Shown in pieces: positions 23,858 through 36,162 of a DNA stretch of 64,000 nucleotides. Numbering within the stretch: position 1 is the stretch's first letter; each line of letters opens with the position of its first letter. The notes under the pieces are model-generated. The model had not been told where the DNA came from. It did no database searches and was given only the letters and a program-made list of their open reading frames with translations. Where the stretch lies: contig CM035233.1 of NCBI GenBank assembly GCA_020226215.1, positions 39,268,027 to 39,332,026 on the forward strand, given 5' to 3'. This DNA is from Sindora glabra (taxonomy: Eukaryota > Streptophyta > Magnoliopsida > Fabales > Fabaceae). Both the position numbers and the translations under genes were made by a program.

Positions 23858-26800
23858 GACCAAAGAGCACAAGCAGCGCTCTGAGGCGGCGGGGAGGAAG
23901 GAAAACCTAATGCATCAAACCAGTTCAAATATATACGAGCAAAAGACATGAAAAAATATATACAAGCAGAAGTCATATTGAAAGCAACATTCGTGACGTC
24001 GAAAACGCGTTAACCACACAGAGAATAACAACTTCACCAGTTAATCCCTATATTCACAGTATTGCCAAATTTGAAAGCAACAATGTACATGTCACCAAAT
24101 AATTATTTGCTAACTAGATTATTAATTAGCAAATACTATGATAAATAAAGATAAGGCAGAAATCATTCAATTTTAGTCACAATTCTATTCCAGTGATATA
24201 AATTTCCTATTTCTGCAACACAAGATTAAGTCCTCTGGCAATCTTGCTAGATTATTAATTACAATTACGAGTCTAACCAATTAGGTCCATCAATGCAAAA
24301 GAAGCAACTAGAGCTTAATTACGTGAATCTCCTCGATTTTTATCCCAGTTACCAGGTTTTACAACATGGATTTTTCCAAACATATAAAAGACATGGAAAA
24401 TAGATCTCACATACTAACAAATCTCAGTTTTTTTAATCAAATTATGCAAATTTTAGTCACACATAAAAGGTAAAGATTTCTTTCGCCAGCAGCAATGTGT
24501 GTTAAATTAGGAACTAATCTTTCCTTCTGACACCCAGCCCCAAGAAATTAATCTGATTTCAGGCCCAGATATGAGTTCAAATACTCAGCTACTAAAATAT
24601 ATGAAATGGCATCATTTAATTACCACACACACACGCACTCTTTTTTCGTTCCATTGCTTTTTAATTTTCATTTAAAATTAATGCAAAAAAATCAAGAAAG
24701 ACAATAAATAGCTTAATCTATTGTGAAAAGGCAACTCGTAGGTAAAGTTATCAAACATTTATTTACATAATAAGCATAATATTTAAAAAATAATACAAGC
24801 AGTCTTAATTTTTTATAATGATAAATAAATATCAACAAAATTTTTTATATGAAATGACACATAAAATGAAATGAAGAGAGAGATTTGAGAATTTTTTTCG
24901 AAAAAAATTAATATTAGATGGCTTTTCATCGATTACAACTCATTATAGTATAATTAAAATTATTAAACTATTAACTTGTAAATTAGGAAAGGTTTATGTA
25001 AAGTTATCAAAATAGGCTAACCCAATCTTGTTAGACTAATCTAATAAGTAAAAATTATATATTAAGTCATTCCTAGGTTGGGCTAATTTTCACCACATTG
25101 AGCTAATTTTTCACCAATCTGAATTGTTACAGTGTCAATCCTAATCTCAATCTCAAGTCAAATTTTACTAAACAATCTTAAATTAGTTTTATAATTCATT
25201 ATATTTTATTATTATTATATAACTTATTTGTTTATTATTAATTTCATGTTATAAGTTAATTGAAATCAATTATTATTATTGGATATAGCTAAAATAGTAA
25301 GAAAATAAATTAAAGTATAATCTTTTTTAATATGAAAAACCTCCAATAAGAAGAGTAATTAAAAATTATACGACCTAACTCAAAAAAATAGTATTAATTA
25401 AAATGAATACAAATATTTTATTAACTAAATTTATAACATATATATATGAATATATCACTATTTGACTATATTAATAATAATTTATTACTCTAATTAATAT
25501 ATTTATTTAGTTATAGTGATTATTTTATGTATGTTTAATTATAATAATTACTTTGTGTAGTTTTTTTTATTAATTTTTAGGTTTTGTGATGATAAATTGA
25601 ATTTCTCACATAATTTTTATTATTTTCTTATTTTAATTTAATTATTTATTTGATAAACTTATGTGATATATGTTGACCATATTAAATATATAAATTTATT
25701 AATTTTAATATTAAAAAATATTTAATATTACTTAAGCATATAATTTTAATACTATATATTAAAGTATAATTTTAATATACCAAAATTATAATTTTTAATA
25801 TATATATTAATATATAATGATAAATTAATTATTTATTATATACTAATATTACTAGACTAATAAGCTAATTCAATAACTTAATGGGTTAACACTTATTAGT
25901 TCTAATCCTTTACTAAGTTTAGCTAATTGGTTCTAATCTTTTATTAGATTTGATCACTGTTATTATTTTTTGTATCAATTCTAATCCCAATCTCAATCCT
26001 AAAATCAGTTCTAGGTTAAGTAATTAAACTAACTTGTTTTTACACCTTTATTATCAGGCTAACAGTTTATAGGATCATAAAATATTAGCATTTGATAGGT
26101 CCCGTGATTTATATATGTCACATAAATGTTAGGTAAAATGTAACAACTCCCTTAAATTATAGTTTACATGTGATTTATCCCCTAATCTTTTAATGTGTGT
26201 AATTAATCCTATTAGCTAAATAAGTGGTGCAATTAACTCACTTCTGCTATCTTTCTATCCAAATTACTAATAGAACTATTCCTTATTTTCTTCTCCATCA
26301 TCACAAAGAAATAAAATAAAATAAAATACCTTTGAACTCTATTTTTATCAAATACTTTATTTTTTCTTCATAATTTCGTGAAACTTCCGATATTATATAC
26401 TATAATCTAAAAGGTGTGGATTTGATAGTTATCTTCTAAATTCCTTCCTCAACTACCCATACTTTTACAATAAAAGCAACAACAAATACCCACTACTTGC
26501 TATCATGGTTTACATTCATTCTTATGCAAATTTGAATTTAATGGAAGTTTCTTGGAGAACTAAATAGGAATAAAATGCTTTTTAGGCCAAAATAATTTAT
26601 AAATGGACTTAATAACAATATTAATTTATTTGGATATAATCAACCTAGACTAAATCTTGTTAGCCCATTGAAGCTATTGTATGAAAATCATTGGGCCACA
26701 ACTTTTTACTTACTACTTTCTAAAAAGCCCAATATGGCATATCCATTTATTTTTCTAGAAGATCCAAAATCATTTTATTGATTTATTCTTAAAATCACAA

Positions 26801-26879
26801 AACTTGATCATTAGGAAATGATCTTATTAGCTAGCAGTTTGAAATTAAAATCCAATGATTCATGATAAATGTAAATTCA
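23858..26879. other. Upstream flank of Deg copy A, then intergenic DNA
   Basis: 24290-24400 matches 54810-54920 (shared CTCGATTTTTATCC or CTTGATTTTAATCC, TTACCAGGTT and TTTTCCAAACAT), so the duplication includes the Deg 5' flank. 24600-26880 is very AT-rich with no gene, clear repeat boundary or RNA gene that I can support. Confidence 0.55.
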
Positions 26880-27474
26880 ATCATATCCCTATGATCAAAT
26901 CTTCAAAGGGAATTTCGAATTTGAAGTAGCAAGTTCAAATGTGTAAGAAGGAAATTCAAATTCAAAATTTTCTACATGTGCATAATTGATGAAAATAATA
27001 TTTTTCCTATCAAAATGTTATAGGTAGGTTGTCAAGAAGGTGTAAGTCACTATTCACCACTTAACTAAAATTGGAATGAAATTTTGAATTTCTAGCAAAA
27101 TAACAATTTGGTTGCTATTCCGGGTGAAAATCTTGGTTAATGCAAAAAAAAGACAAAAATTGGCTCCACTTGATTGAAATTCAAATATGTATCACATTTG
27201 AAGAATAAGGAAGTATGTTGGACAAATTTACTTAAAGATTAAGTCATTCTTTACCAAGTTTTTCCTATAAATAGGCTTCATTTCATTTGGAGAAAACACA
27301 CCAGGCCTTCAAGCCATATCTTGCACATCATTCTCTTATTCTTCTTTATCTAGCTGAAAATATTATCATGTTTCTCTTAATACAAAACTTGCATATCCAA
27401 TCTAAGAGTGTTTGAAAGAAAATCTGTAAAATCTCTAAGTGAAATTGTGAGAAAATTCTTCCTTGTGAACTTGT

Positions 27475-27745
27475 TTGAAATCTTAGTATAGATTTGTGAA
27501 TCTTATAAAATTAGGTGGTTTTGAAATCTTAATAAAGATTGTTGTATCTTGTAAAGTTAGGTTGTTTGGAAATCTTAGTAGAGATTAGTATATTTTGTAA
27601 AGTTAGGTAATTTGGAAATCTTAGTAAAGATTAAGAAGGTATTGTAAAGCTAGGTAGAGATTAAAATTCTAGTGTAGATTGAGCAAATCTTATAAAGTTA
27701 GCTGATTTAGAAATCATAGTAAAGATTAGGTGAATCTTATAAATT
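27475..27745. repeat. Minisatellite, about six 46-bp units
   Basis: Each unit has the form GGAAATCTTAGTAAAGATT, a variable spacer, then CTTATAAAGTTAGGTNNT. Six imperfect copies occur head to tail within the putative LTR. Confidence 0.8.
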
Positions 27746-28269
27746 TAGATATTATAATTTTTGACAAAAATAATGGATACCTCAAGGGAAACTTCATAAC
27801 TTAAGAAGAAAGGAGTAAACCCAAAAGGTATTCCTTTTAGACCATTGAACCTTTATAAAAAATTCTTGGTGTCATTTTTATTCCCTAACTCTTTTATTTT
27901 AAAACATTCTTGTTCATTCTTTCACAAAAGTTTTTACACAACTTTTATTAAGTTTTCTAGGGAAATTGTTTCAAGGTATTTATTATCTCTTTAAAATTAT
28001 TTCATATTTTTAAAACTAAATATTCATCAAAACTCCAAGGATTTTTATTGTTATTCATGATTTTACACAAAATTTTTATAAACAATTTTAATTATTAATT
28101 TATGTTATAGCTTACTCTTCCTTTCTTAGTCTCTAAATTCTATTAATTGGTATTCAAGCTTGGTCTCACCTTTTAAAATTTAGCAACTTTGTGAGTTAAA
28201 GATCTTGTAAGTAATAAAACTTTTTAGCCAAAATCATAAATCAGAAGGGCATTCCACAATTAGATTATC

Positions 28270-29560
28270 ACCCTTCAATAGAGCAAATTATAATCATTGA
28301 AAGTTTAGAATGATGATTTATGTTAAGTCTACCAACATTGAAGTATAGAAACTCATCCAAGAAGGCTATAAGAACCAATAAAAGTTAAAGGAGAAATCAA
28401 AGTACTTAAGCATGAAAAGGAATGGACAAATGCCGACTACCAAAAGAAAGCAACTTATGCCAAAGCTATGAATGCTATTACATGTCTTGTAACTTCTAAT
28501 GAATTTAAAAAGATTTCTAAGCATACTTTTGTTAAAGCTATGTAGGATAAACTTGAAATAACCTATGAAAGCACTAATCAAGTGAAAGAAACTCAGATAA
28601 ATATACTTGTACATGATTATAAAATATTTAGAATGGAAGAAAATGAAAAGATAGAGTCAATATTTGAAAAGATCTCAACTATCATTAATGACTTTATGTT
28701 TCTAAAAGATTCATTAATGATAGAGAATTAGTGATGAAGGTATTGAGAATTCTTCAAAAACCATAGCAGTCAAAAGTAGATGCCATACAAGAAAGAAATA
28801 ATCACTTTTCTCTAACTTATGATGAGCTAAAAGGAAAACTTTTGACATATGAAAAAATATATATAAAAGATTATCAAAAAAAGAAAAAAAATAGCTTTCA
28901 AATCATCCTTAAAGATGATAGTGAAGATGAAGATGATCTTGATCAAGAAACAAATGAAGAAGAAGAATTGGCCATGTTAGCCAAATGCTTAGAAAATATA
29001 AGAAAGAGAATGGATTCAAACCTAGAACTCTTCAAAGGAAAAAAAGAAAATAAAAGTGAATCCAACAATCAACTTATGATGTGTTTTAAGTGCAAAACAA
29101 AATAAAGGTGAATCCTAAACCCTAAAATAAAATAAAGGTGAATATAACAATTAACTTATGCTTCATCGCTAGGACAAAAGAAAAGTGATCATCCTTGATT
29201 AAAGAAGTAGATGACATTATCAACTTCTACTTCATGACTAAGAGTTAAGATCACAATGAGGCAAGTAATGATAAATTTGAATGTCTTTTATCTTATAATG
29301 AATTGATGAAAGATTTTCACAAAGTTTTGATAAAATATGTTTCCTTAGAAAAACAAAATAAACATTTGCTAAAAGAAGTTTAAAAAGAATTTCAAACTCT
29401 TTTGAAATGATAATCTAGTTTTAAAAAGGATTTATAAATTTTGAAAAATAAGAATGAAGCTTTCAAATCTTTGAAAGAAGAAAAAAAAAAGTTCTAGAAA
29501 ATAATTACAAAACTATAGAAAAAGGATAACAAATCTTGATAAAAGAAAAAGATTTTACAA
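28270..29560 (+). pseudogene. Retrotransposon gag relic
   Basis: Conceptual translation in several frames gives pieces of a UBN2 gag: EWTNADYQKKATYAKAMNAI, then DKLEITYESTNQVKETQIN, LVHDYKIFRMEENEKIESIF, and from 28842 an open 87-codon stretch rich in Glu/Asp ending MCFKCKTK, the start of a zinc knuckle cut short by a stop at 29103-29105. A lysine/glutamate-rich coiled-coil-like tail (LEKQNKHLLKEV) is still readable to about 29560. Stops at several points, for example after KAM and after SLMIEN, show that it is dead. Confidence 0.65.
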
Positions 29561-29998
29561 AAGAAGAAAAATAAAGTTTTGATAAACAATATTAATATGG
29601 TCTGACTAAAAAGTTATCATTTTCATATGCTAACTTATTGTTATTGACATGGTCTGACTAAAAAAACTTTTGAAAGAATTAATTTATCTATAAATAATTT
29701 ATGAAAATAGCAATAAATAATTTACTGTCTATTCATTTTTTAATAATTACACAAGGGTATTTTTGTCATTTTTTGGTCAAAACAATATTATTATTGTTGA
29801 CCAAATGGTGTTGGGAACCACTAGTTAAGAAAAGGAGTTATGTGTAATGCGTATTTTAATTTTAAAAGAAGGTAGTGTGAGTTCTAAAATTAGAGGAAAA
29901 GCTTGCATAATTTTAGTAAACTATGAAAGCAGGCAAAGCATATTACTTGAAATATTTTTTGTGCAAGTGATTAGAATTTACTTAAGTTCACAAAAATA

Positions 29999-30059
<61 letters not shown>

Positions 30060-30527
30060 GTTATAATGGATTTACCAAAAATATAATGAATTAAGTAATA
30101 CTAATTTTTTATAATATTATCCACTAATACTTTTAAAATATATTTTTTAACATTATATATAAATCTAATGGAGATATAAGAATTTTTAATAAGAAAATAA
30201 GAATTATAATACAAACAATTTTTAAAAATTTTAATTCATATTAGTTGTAGAATTAACTAATTGTACGCTAATTGATCTTTTTTAGATAAATGAAAGGGGC
30301 AAGGCCTAGAGGGGGGGAAAAACTACTAAGAGAAAACTCTAAAGGGTCGAAATCCCACTAATATGAGCTAACTTGAGAATTTGAAGGTAAACAAGAAGCT
30401 TAGTTAACCTATGCATTCCCAGCTCACAAAATATGCTTTGATTTCCCAATCAACCTGTACATTAATTTTCTTTTTTACATGTACATTGAATTTTAACCAC
30501 CTAACTCTTATTAATTAGCTAGGAACA
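29561..30527. other. Intergenic with (TA)n tract
   Basis: TGGTCTGACTAAAAA occurs twice, at about 29597 and 29651. 30003-30057 is a (TA)n microsatellite. No gene supported. Confidence 0.6.
30003..30057. repeat. (TA)n microsatellite
   Basis: About 27 uninterrupted TA units. Confidence 0.95.
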
Positions 30528-30840
30528 TTACATGATTAATCTTCGCGCACTCAAAATTCTTAGTTTTCCTTGAATGACTATGCTCGCCAATGACTTTGAA
30601 TCTGTCTCTAGAATGACAGATTTGAAACTCAAATCCCAAGCCATAGAAAAATCCTCTAACACTCCACAAGCTTCAACTATCAAAACATCCCAAGTGCCTA
30701 AATTTTTATAAAATCTCCTTTGCATTCCCCATTCGAATTCCTAATGAGTCCACCACTTCCAACTCGATTCAATTGTCGATTTACTGCCCTATCACCATTT
30801 ATCTTCACCCATCCTTCCTCAAGAAACCTCCAACTAACAT
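30528..30840 (-). pseudogene. RNase-H-like (RVT_3) domain relic
   Basis: Two frames give a plant RNase-H-like domain. The first part reads GWVKINGDRAVN and GSGGLIRNSNGECKGDF (about 30840-30727). The second, shifted by one base, reads LGTWDVLIVEACGVLED and AWDLSFKSVILETDSKSLA (30725-30560). The motif order (V-K-I-N-G-D, GG-L-I-R, E-A, E-T-D-S) is that of RNase-H domains in LINEs and in orphan plant proteins. A frameshift and lack of flanking RT point to a dead fragment. Confidence 0.6.
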
Positions 30841-30984
30841 AATAACATTAATAAGACGAGCCACTGGACTTAACTCTATATTTTGCCACACTTCATCAAT
30901 TGTACTAGTCTGCCTCACCAGCTTCAAAATCTACAATGTAGGCTATTCCGCGAAAACAAAGTTTGGCTCAAAAATAAATTTGAT

Positions 30985-31260
30985 TCTGTTTGTTTACTAT
31001 TTTAAAAATAACTTTTATTTTTATTTTTAAAAATAAAAATTTTTATTTGAAAAATTATTTTTTAAAAAAATATTTTTGAAATTCTTGTTTTAAAAATAAA
31101 AAACTTAAATATTTTCTAATTTTTTTCTTGATAACAAATTTGTAATTAAATGAAACTTTTGCTTATTTATTTCACCAAACATAATCTATTTATTATTTTT
31201 CTTGAATTCAAAAATAATTTTTAAAAAAATTAAAATAACTTTTAACATCTAAAAGTTAAA
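30985..31260. repeat. MITE-like dispersed repeat, copy 2
   Basis: Starts TCTGTTTGTTTACTATTTT and shares the body of the copies at 20386 and 44740. Ends are not resolved. Confidence 0.45.
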
Positions 31261-31844
31261 CTTGCTTTAGTTTCAGACTCCTTAGAATGAATATTATTGG
31301 TATGATGGAATTGTTAAGCCATCTTTATAATTTGAATATAATTGATTAAAAATAAAAATAAAAAATAAGAAAAACAGTTTGAGAATATGAAACAACGTGC
31401 ATGCTTGTAATAAGACAAATGAAGCAAAGACAAAGTGAAAGAGAAAAAAAAAGAAAATATAGAAAATATAAGACTTCTTTATAACTCTACCAATATACTC
31501 TGTGTAGTTTGTGAGAGTATTACTTGTAGTTTATATAGACATAAAAATATATTTAATTTATTGTTACTGAAAATTTTAATTAATCATAAATTTTTTTAAA
31601 ATCAATTTTATATATTAAGTAATCAATTAAAAATTTACATAAAATCACAATTAAATCATTTAAATGTCAGCAACATTATATTATTAATCATAGATGCAAT
31701 AATTATAAAATTTAATTATTGTTAAATAATTATGCATAATTTAAATTGACACAAGCTGAATTTAAAGAGCCAGCCAAGCTGAATTATGCCACCAACCTGC
31801 AACGAGACAATGCAACTAGAACACTAGTACATAGATAATAAAGG

Positions 31845-32120
31845 AAATTACTAAATTATTATCTAAAAGATTTGATTGATATCAAATTAATATTAGAAAG
31901 GTATTTTTACATCAATTTAGTATGAATATTAAAAGTTTTAGTATTAGTTTGATCTTTTGTAAAATTTTTAGGTACTAAATTATTGTAAAAAAATCTTTTA
32001 ATACTAGTTTCAGATTAAAATTTTTAAAAGTGAAACTAAATTGATATAATAAAAAATTTCAACAGTACCAATTTATGTTAACTGAATCTTTTATAGTAAT
32101 TTGGTGATTTTTATGTACTC
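31845..32120. mobile_element. Foldback MITE (Mutator-like family?)
   Basis: The left end (ATTACTAAATTATTATCTAA onward) and the reverse complement of the right end (ATCACCAAATTACTATAAAA onward) match over roughly 75 bases, ending with ACATCAATTTAG or TATCAATTTAG in both arms. This resembles the family of the MITE at 13801. The target repeat was not resolved, so the class is inferred. Confidence 0.55.
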
Positions 32121-32152
32121 GTTGTAGGTTAGTTGCGGACTTGGTTAGCTCT

Positions 32153-32345
32153 TCAAATTTGTGTTTTATGTGTTCTATGTAAAATTTGATCAAGAATGAA
32201 AATATACCAGGCAATGTGCTGATAATAAGCTAGCCAATCTTCAGACATAGTTACAAGGGAAGAAGAAAATGAATCGCAAGACTCGTCATAATCCTCTCCG
32301 AGAGGAGATTTCTCCACCCTGATTTCCTCAATCATCTTGGCATCC
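32153..32345 (-). pseudogene. RLK copy B, C-terminal end (separated by copia B)
   Basis: Reads DAKMIEEIR, then EKSPLGEDYDESCDSFSSSL, the C-terminal tail seen after kinase subdomain XI in At1g68400-type LRR-RLKs. It is the continuation of the kinase C-lobe that ends at 38833-38837; copia B lies between. Translation stays open to about 32153. Confidence 0.75.
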
Positions 32346-32986
32346 TATAAGTTTTTTCTAAACTAAAAACTAAATTTCTATCTAATCTTGATGATAGAAT
32401 TCATCAATTATCTATAATATACAGGATCTTAAAAAGTTATGAATTTTCATAAATTTATTATAAATTTCATACTATCAAATTAAGGATAGATTACATGCCT
32501 TAATCCATAACTTGATAGCCTAAATATTGAAATATAGCCTTTGATCTTTAAAAAACTAGAAGAGAGTTATGTATGAAAGAGAACTATATTTCTATTTCTT
32601 GATCTCTTTTAATTTTCACTCTTATGCTAGTGATGGAGAGTAAGAGAGTGTAAAACCTCTTATAGGCAGAGATAAGGATTAGTTTTCTAGATAAATCCTT
32701 TATCTACTAGATAACCTTTTAAATAAATCTTTTATTTATCTATTAGATAATTTTCTAGATAAATTATTAATTTATCTATTAAATAACCTTTTAGATAAAT
32801 CTTCATTTATCTACTAGGTAACAATTTATTATCTGATAACTCCTTAATAACTACTTCGATTAAGTAGTTTGTTACTTTAGGAAAACATATCTCAAATTTA
32901 CCAATAAAAAATTAGCCCATTTAGTATTTATTTATTTAACTATAATAATCACTTATCAATATCACTTGGGTCATTTAAATCTTACA
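32346..32986 (-). repeat. 3' LTR of copia B
   Basis: Matches 38250-38832 along its length, with extra bases near both its left end (ACTAAAAACTA) and its TTTATCT-rich centre. It ends CTTACA next to the purine tract. Confidence 0.85.
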
Positions 32987-32997
32987 TTCTCCCACTT
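32987..32997 (-). promoter_or_regulatory. Polypurine tract of copia B
   Basis: The minus strand reads AAGTGGGAGAA directly before the 3' LTR. Confidence 0.8.
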
Positions 32998-33500
32998 AAC
33001 TCATGATATTAGCTTACTTTATGGTAAAATAAAAAATTAATATAATGTGCATAGACAAGGTTAATTTTCTATACATTGGTTATTTCATTCGTCATATATA
33101 AGAGTAAAAAATAATACAAGTCATGGCAGTTGTATACCATTTATTAGATTTATTCCTGTCCATATACTATTATACCAGTCCCTTTTTCTTATTATGACCT
33201 ATAAATGAAAAGTGTATAATTGGTTCAACATTATGTCTTTAGCAAAGACAGAACTTGTTATTTTGATTTAAACATGTATACAATATTTAATTAATAGGAT
33301 TGTCAGAAACATATTGATTAGAAACCTCACAGTGTCAAAATATACATTAACATAAAATCAACAATAGTATTCAATAATCCTAATTAGCAATGATGTCCAT
33401 ATTTGTAACATGATCATTAAATATTTTAGATAGTAACATTTTTGTTAAAGGGTTAGCTATCATAAAATTGGTGTTAATATACTCTATTGACACTATATTC

Positions 33501-33716
33501 CTAAACTTCTTCTTTGAGGTCAAAATATTTCAATTTCATATGTTTAGCACCTTTAGAGTACTTGTCATTTTTAGAGAAGAAAATTGCTGCGAAATTATCA
33601 CAATGAATTTTTAGTGGCCTAGCAATGCTATCAACTACCCTAAGTCCTGAAATAAAGTTTTGCAACCACTTAGTATGAACCTTGGCCTCAAAGCATGCTA
33701 CAAATTCAGCTTCCAT
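33501..33716 (-). pseudogene. copia B RNase H relic
   Basis: Reads MEAEFVACFEA, KWLQNFISGL, PLKIHCDN and KGAKHMKLKYF, the C-terminal half of a copia RNase H. No intact frame links it to the RT piece. Confidence 0.8.
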
Positions 33717-34139
33717 GATGGATACAACAATTAGTAATTAATTTGCACTCTTCCATGAGATGGCTACTACAATTAAAAGACACAAATAGCCAAAAGCAAA
33801 CTTTCTTGCATCCACACAGCTAGTGAAGTCTAAATTTGAATATACAATCACATTAAGGTGCTTAAATCTTCTATAAGTAAGCATATGATCTTTGATTCCT
33901 TGCACGTATCTAAGAACTTTCTTTATAACTTTCTAGTTATCTAATCTTGGATTGCTTTGGTAGTTGCCCAGCATTCCAACTATAAAGCTAATGTTTAGTC
34001 TAATACATGTTTAAGCATATATTAAACTCCCAACCATAGATGCATAAGGAACATCTTCCATTTGTTTTTGCTCCAAGTTGTTCTTTAGATATTATTTGAG
34101 GCCAAACTTGTCTCCTTTATAAATTGGAATGGGAGATGC

Positions 34140-35000
34140 TAAACAATTTTCCATCTTAAATGTCTCTAAAATTTTATTGATATATGCTTTCTAAGACAAA
34201 CCTAACAATCCTTGTGATCTATCCTGGAATATTTCTATTCCAATCACATAATTTACCTTTTCTATGTCTTTCATTTCAAAGTTATTAGAAAGAAAATTCT
34301 TAGTCTCATGTATTAGACCAAGATCATTAGTTACAAGCAAGATATGATTAACATACAGAATTAGAAATATAAACTTACTTTTATTATCCATTAGATATAT
34401 GCACTAGTGAAAAGTATTTCCTTTAAATTTAAAGGCAACAATAGTATTATTGAATTTGAGGTATCATTGCTTGGAAGCTTGTTTAGGTCCGTACATTGAT
34501 TTATTTAATTTACACACCATATATTCTTTTTCTTCAATTGAAAACCTCATTGGTTGATCCATATAAACTTCTTCAGCCTAATTCCTATTAAGAAACACTA
34601 TTTTCACATTCATTTGATGTAGTTCTAAATTATAATGAGCTACCAATACCATGATAGTTTTGAAAGAAACTTTCTTAGAGATTGGTGAAAATATCTCATT
34701 ATAGTCAATGCTATTTTCTTAAGTAAAACTTTTGACAACGAGTCTAGCCTTGTAACATTTAAGGCTACCATGAGAGTCATGTTTGGTCTTAAAAACCTAT
34801 TTACATCTAACTCTTTTACAAACTTTAGGCAATTTTACAAGGTTCTATACTTTATTATGTTCCATAGATTTTAGCTATTCTTTCATAGTATCCAACCACT
34901 TATTAGCATTATTAGTATTAATGGCTTGTGAAAATGAAACCAGATTATTATCAATTTCGAAGTAAACTTATAACTCATGTAGATAAACCGTATAATCATT
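34140..35000 (-). pseudogene. copia B reverse transcriptase relic
   Basis: The open piece 34391-34191 reads SKFIFLILYVNHILLVTND, then KNFLSNNFEMKDIEKVNYVI and GIEIFQDRSQGLLGLS. The catalytic YVDD motif has become YVNH, so the enzyme is dead regardless of stops. Upstream pieces to about 35000 give further RT fragments in mixed frames. Confidence 0.75.
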
Positions 35001-35270
35001 CAAGATAGCTGATCTTCTTTCCCTTTGAGGTCTTCTTAATGCATCTCTATGGTTCTTCTATAATAAGTTTATTATGAGTTATGGAATCAGTAATTTTTCG
35101 TTCTTTTTCATTGTTTTGTAGTTCAATAATTTAAGGAATAACTATTTTAAAAGAATTACAAGCTAATGGAACTCACATTCTTATTTTCTTAATTTCCACG
35201 TTCCATGAAGCTTCACTCATGCTAATTTCACTATTCTTAATGAACTTGGCATTTCTAGTTTCAACAATTC

Positions 35271-35304
35271 TTATGCTATAGTTAGGATAATAAGATATAA
35301 ATAA

Positions 35305-35366
<62 letters not shown>

Positions 35367-36060
35367 TTTAGATTTTTCTAGATAATTAATGAAATATCCA
35401 CTAATTGGTCTTGCATCCAGTTTCTTTTCTTGAGGATTATATACCCATACTTCTACTTGACATCCCCTAAACATGCAGGTATCTTAAATTGGGCTTCTTA
35501 CAGTTCACAGTTCAAAAAGTTTCTTTGGAATTGCTTTACTACGAATCCTATTCAATAAATATATAGCAGTTTTCAATGCACACATTCACAATGAAATATG
35601 AAAGATGAGTTGCTTACTATGCTCCTAATTATATCTATTAATGTTCTATTATGTCTTTTTTATACACAATTTTGTTGTGATATACTTGGCATTATATATT
35701 ATGCACATATGTCATGTTTCTCAAGAAATTTAGCAAACAAAATTGGGGTTATCTAGTTTTATTATATCTTACATAGTATTCGCCACCTCTATTCGATTAG
35801 ACAAACTTTACTTTTCTATCCAATTGCCTTTTAACTTCATTTATGAATATTTCTAAGGCATTCGCTATTTGAGATTTCTTATGTAGTAGATAGAAATATC
35901 CATAACGTGAATAATCATCAATAAAGGTGATTAAGTACTTCTCTTTATTGAAAGAATTAATATCAAAAGGTTTACATACGTCGGTGTGTATAATTTCAAG
36001 AAGTTGTGTGCTTTTTATGGCTCCTTTCTTTATGTGTTTTATTTATTTTCCCTTTATACA
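35271..36060 (-). pseudogene. copia B integrase relic with (TA)n expansion
   Basis: The C-terminal integrase piece reads GCQVEVWVYNPQEKKLDARP and SGYFINYLEKSKGY, then enters a (TA)n run (35309-35364) that has replaced the expected coding sequence. Upstream (35750-36060) core integrase fragments such as the YSRY region are readable with stops. Confidence 0.75.
35309..35364. repeat. (TA)n microsatellite inside a pol relic
   Basis: About 28 TA units located exactly where codons after KSKGY should be. Confidence 0.95.
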
Positions 36061-36162
36061 ATCCATATAAATATCTAGGTCAATAAAATCCAAATCTAGA
36101 TGGATTTCATTCTTTACTAATCTTTCTAATCTTTCTTTAGAAATATGACCCAAATGCCTATA

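Larger units (their letters stand above)
26880..29560 (+). mobile_element. Decayed LTR retrotransposon with UBN2-type gag
   Basis: A probable 5' LTR region (start uncertain, end about 28138) contains a tandem minisatellite. A primer-site-like TTGGTATTCAAGCTTGG lies at 28147-28163. Gag relics follow at 28270-29560. No protease, integrase or RT was recognised downstream and no 3' LTR was found, so the element is truncated or its 3' half is unrecognisable. Confidence 0.6.

Noticed and set aside
29847..30086. Open frame of 79 codons with a poly-Ile-Tyr tail
   Set aside because: Half of it is translated (TA)n microsatellite and the rest has no recognisable motif.
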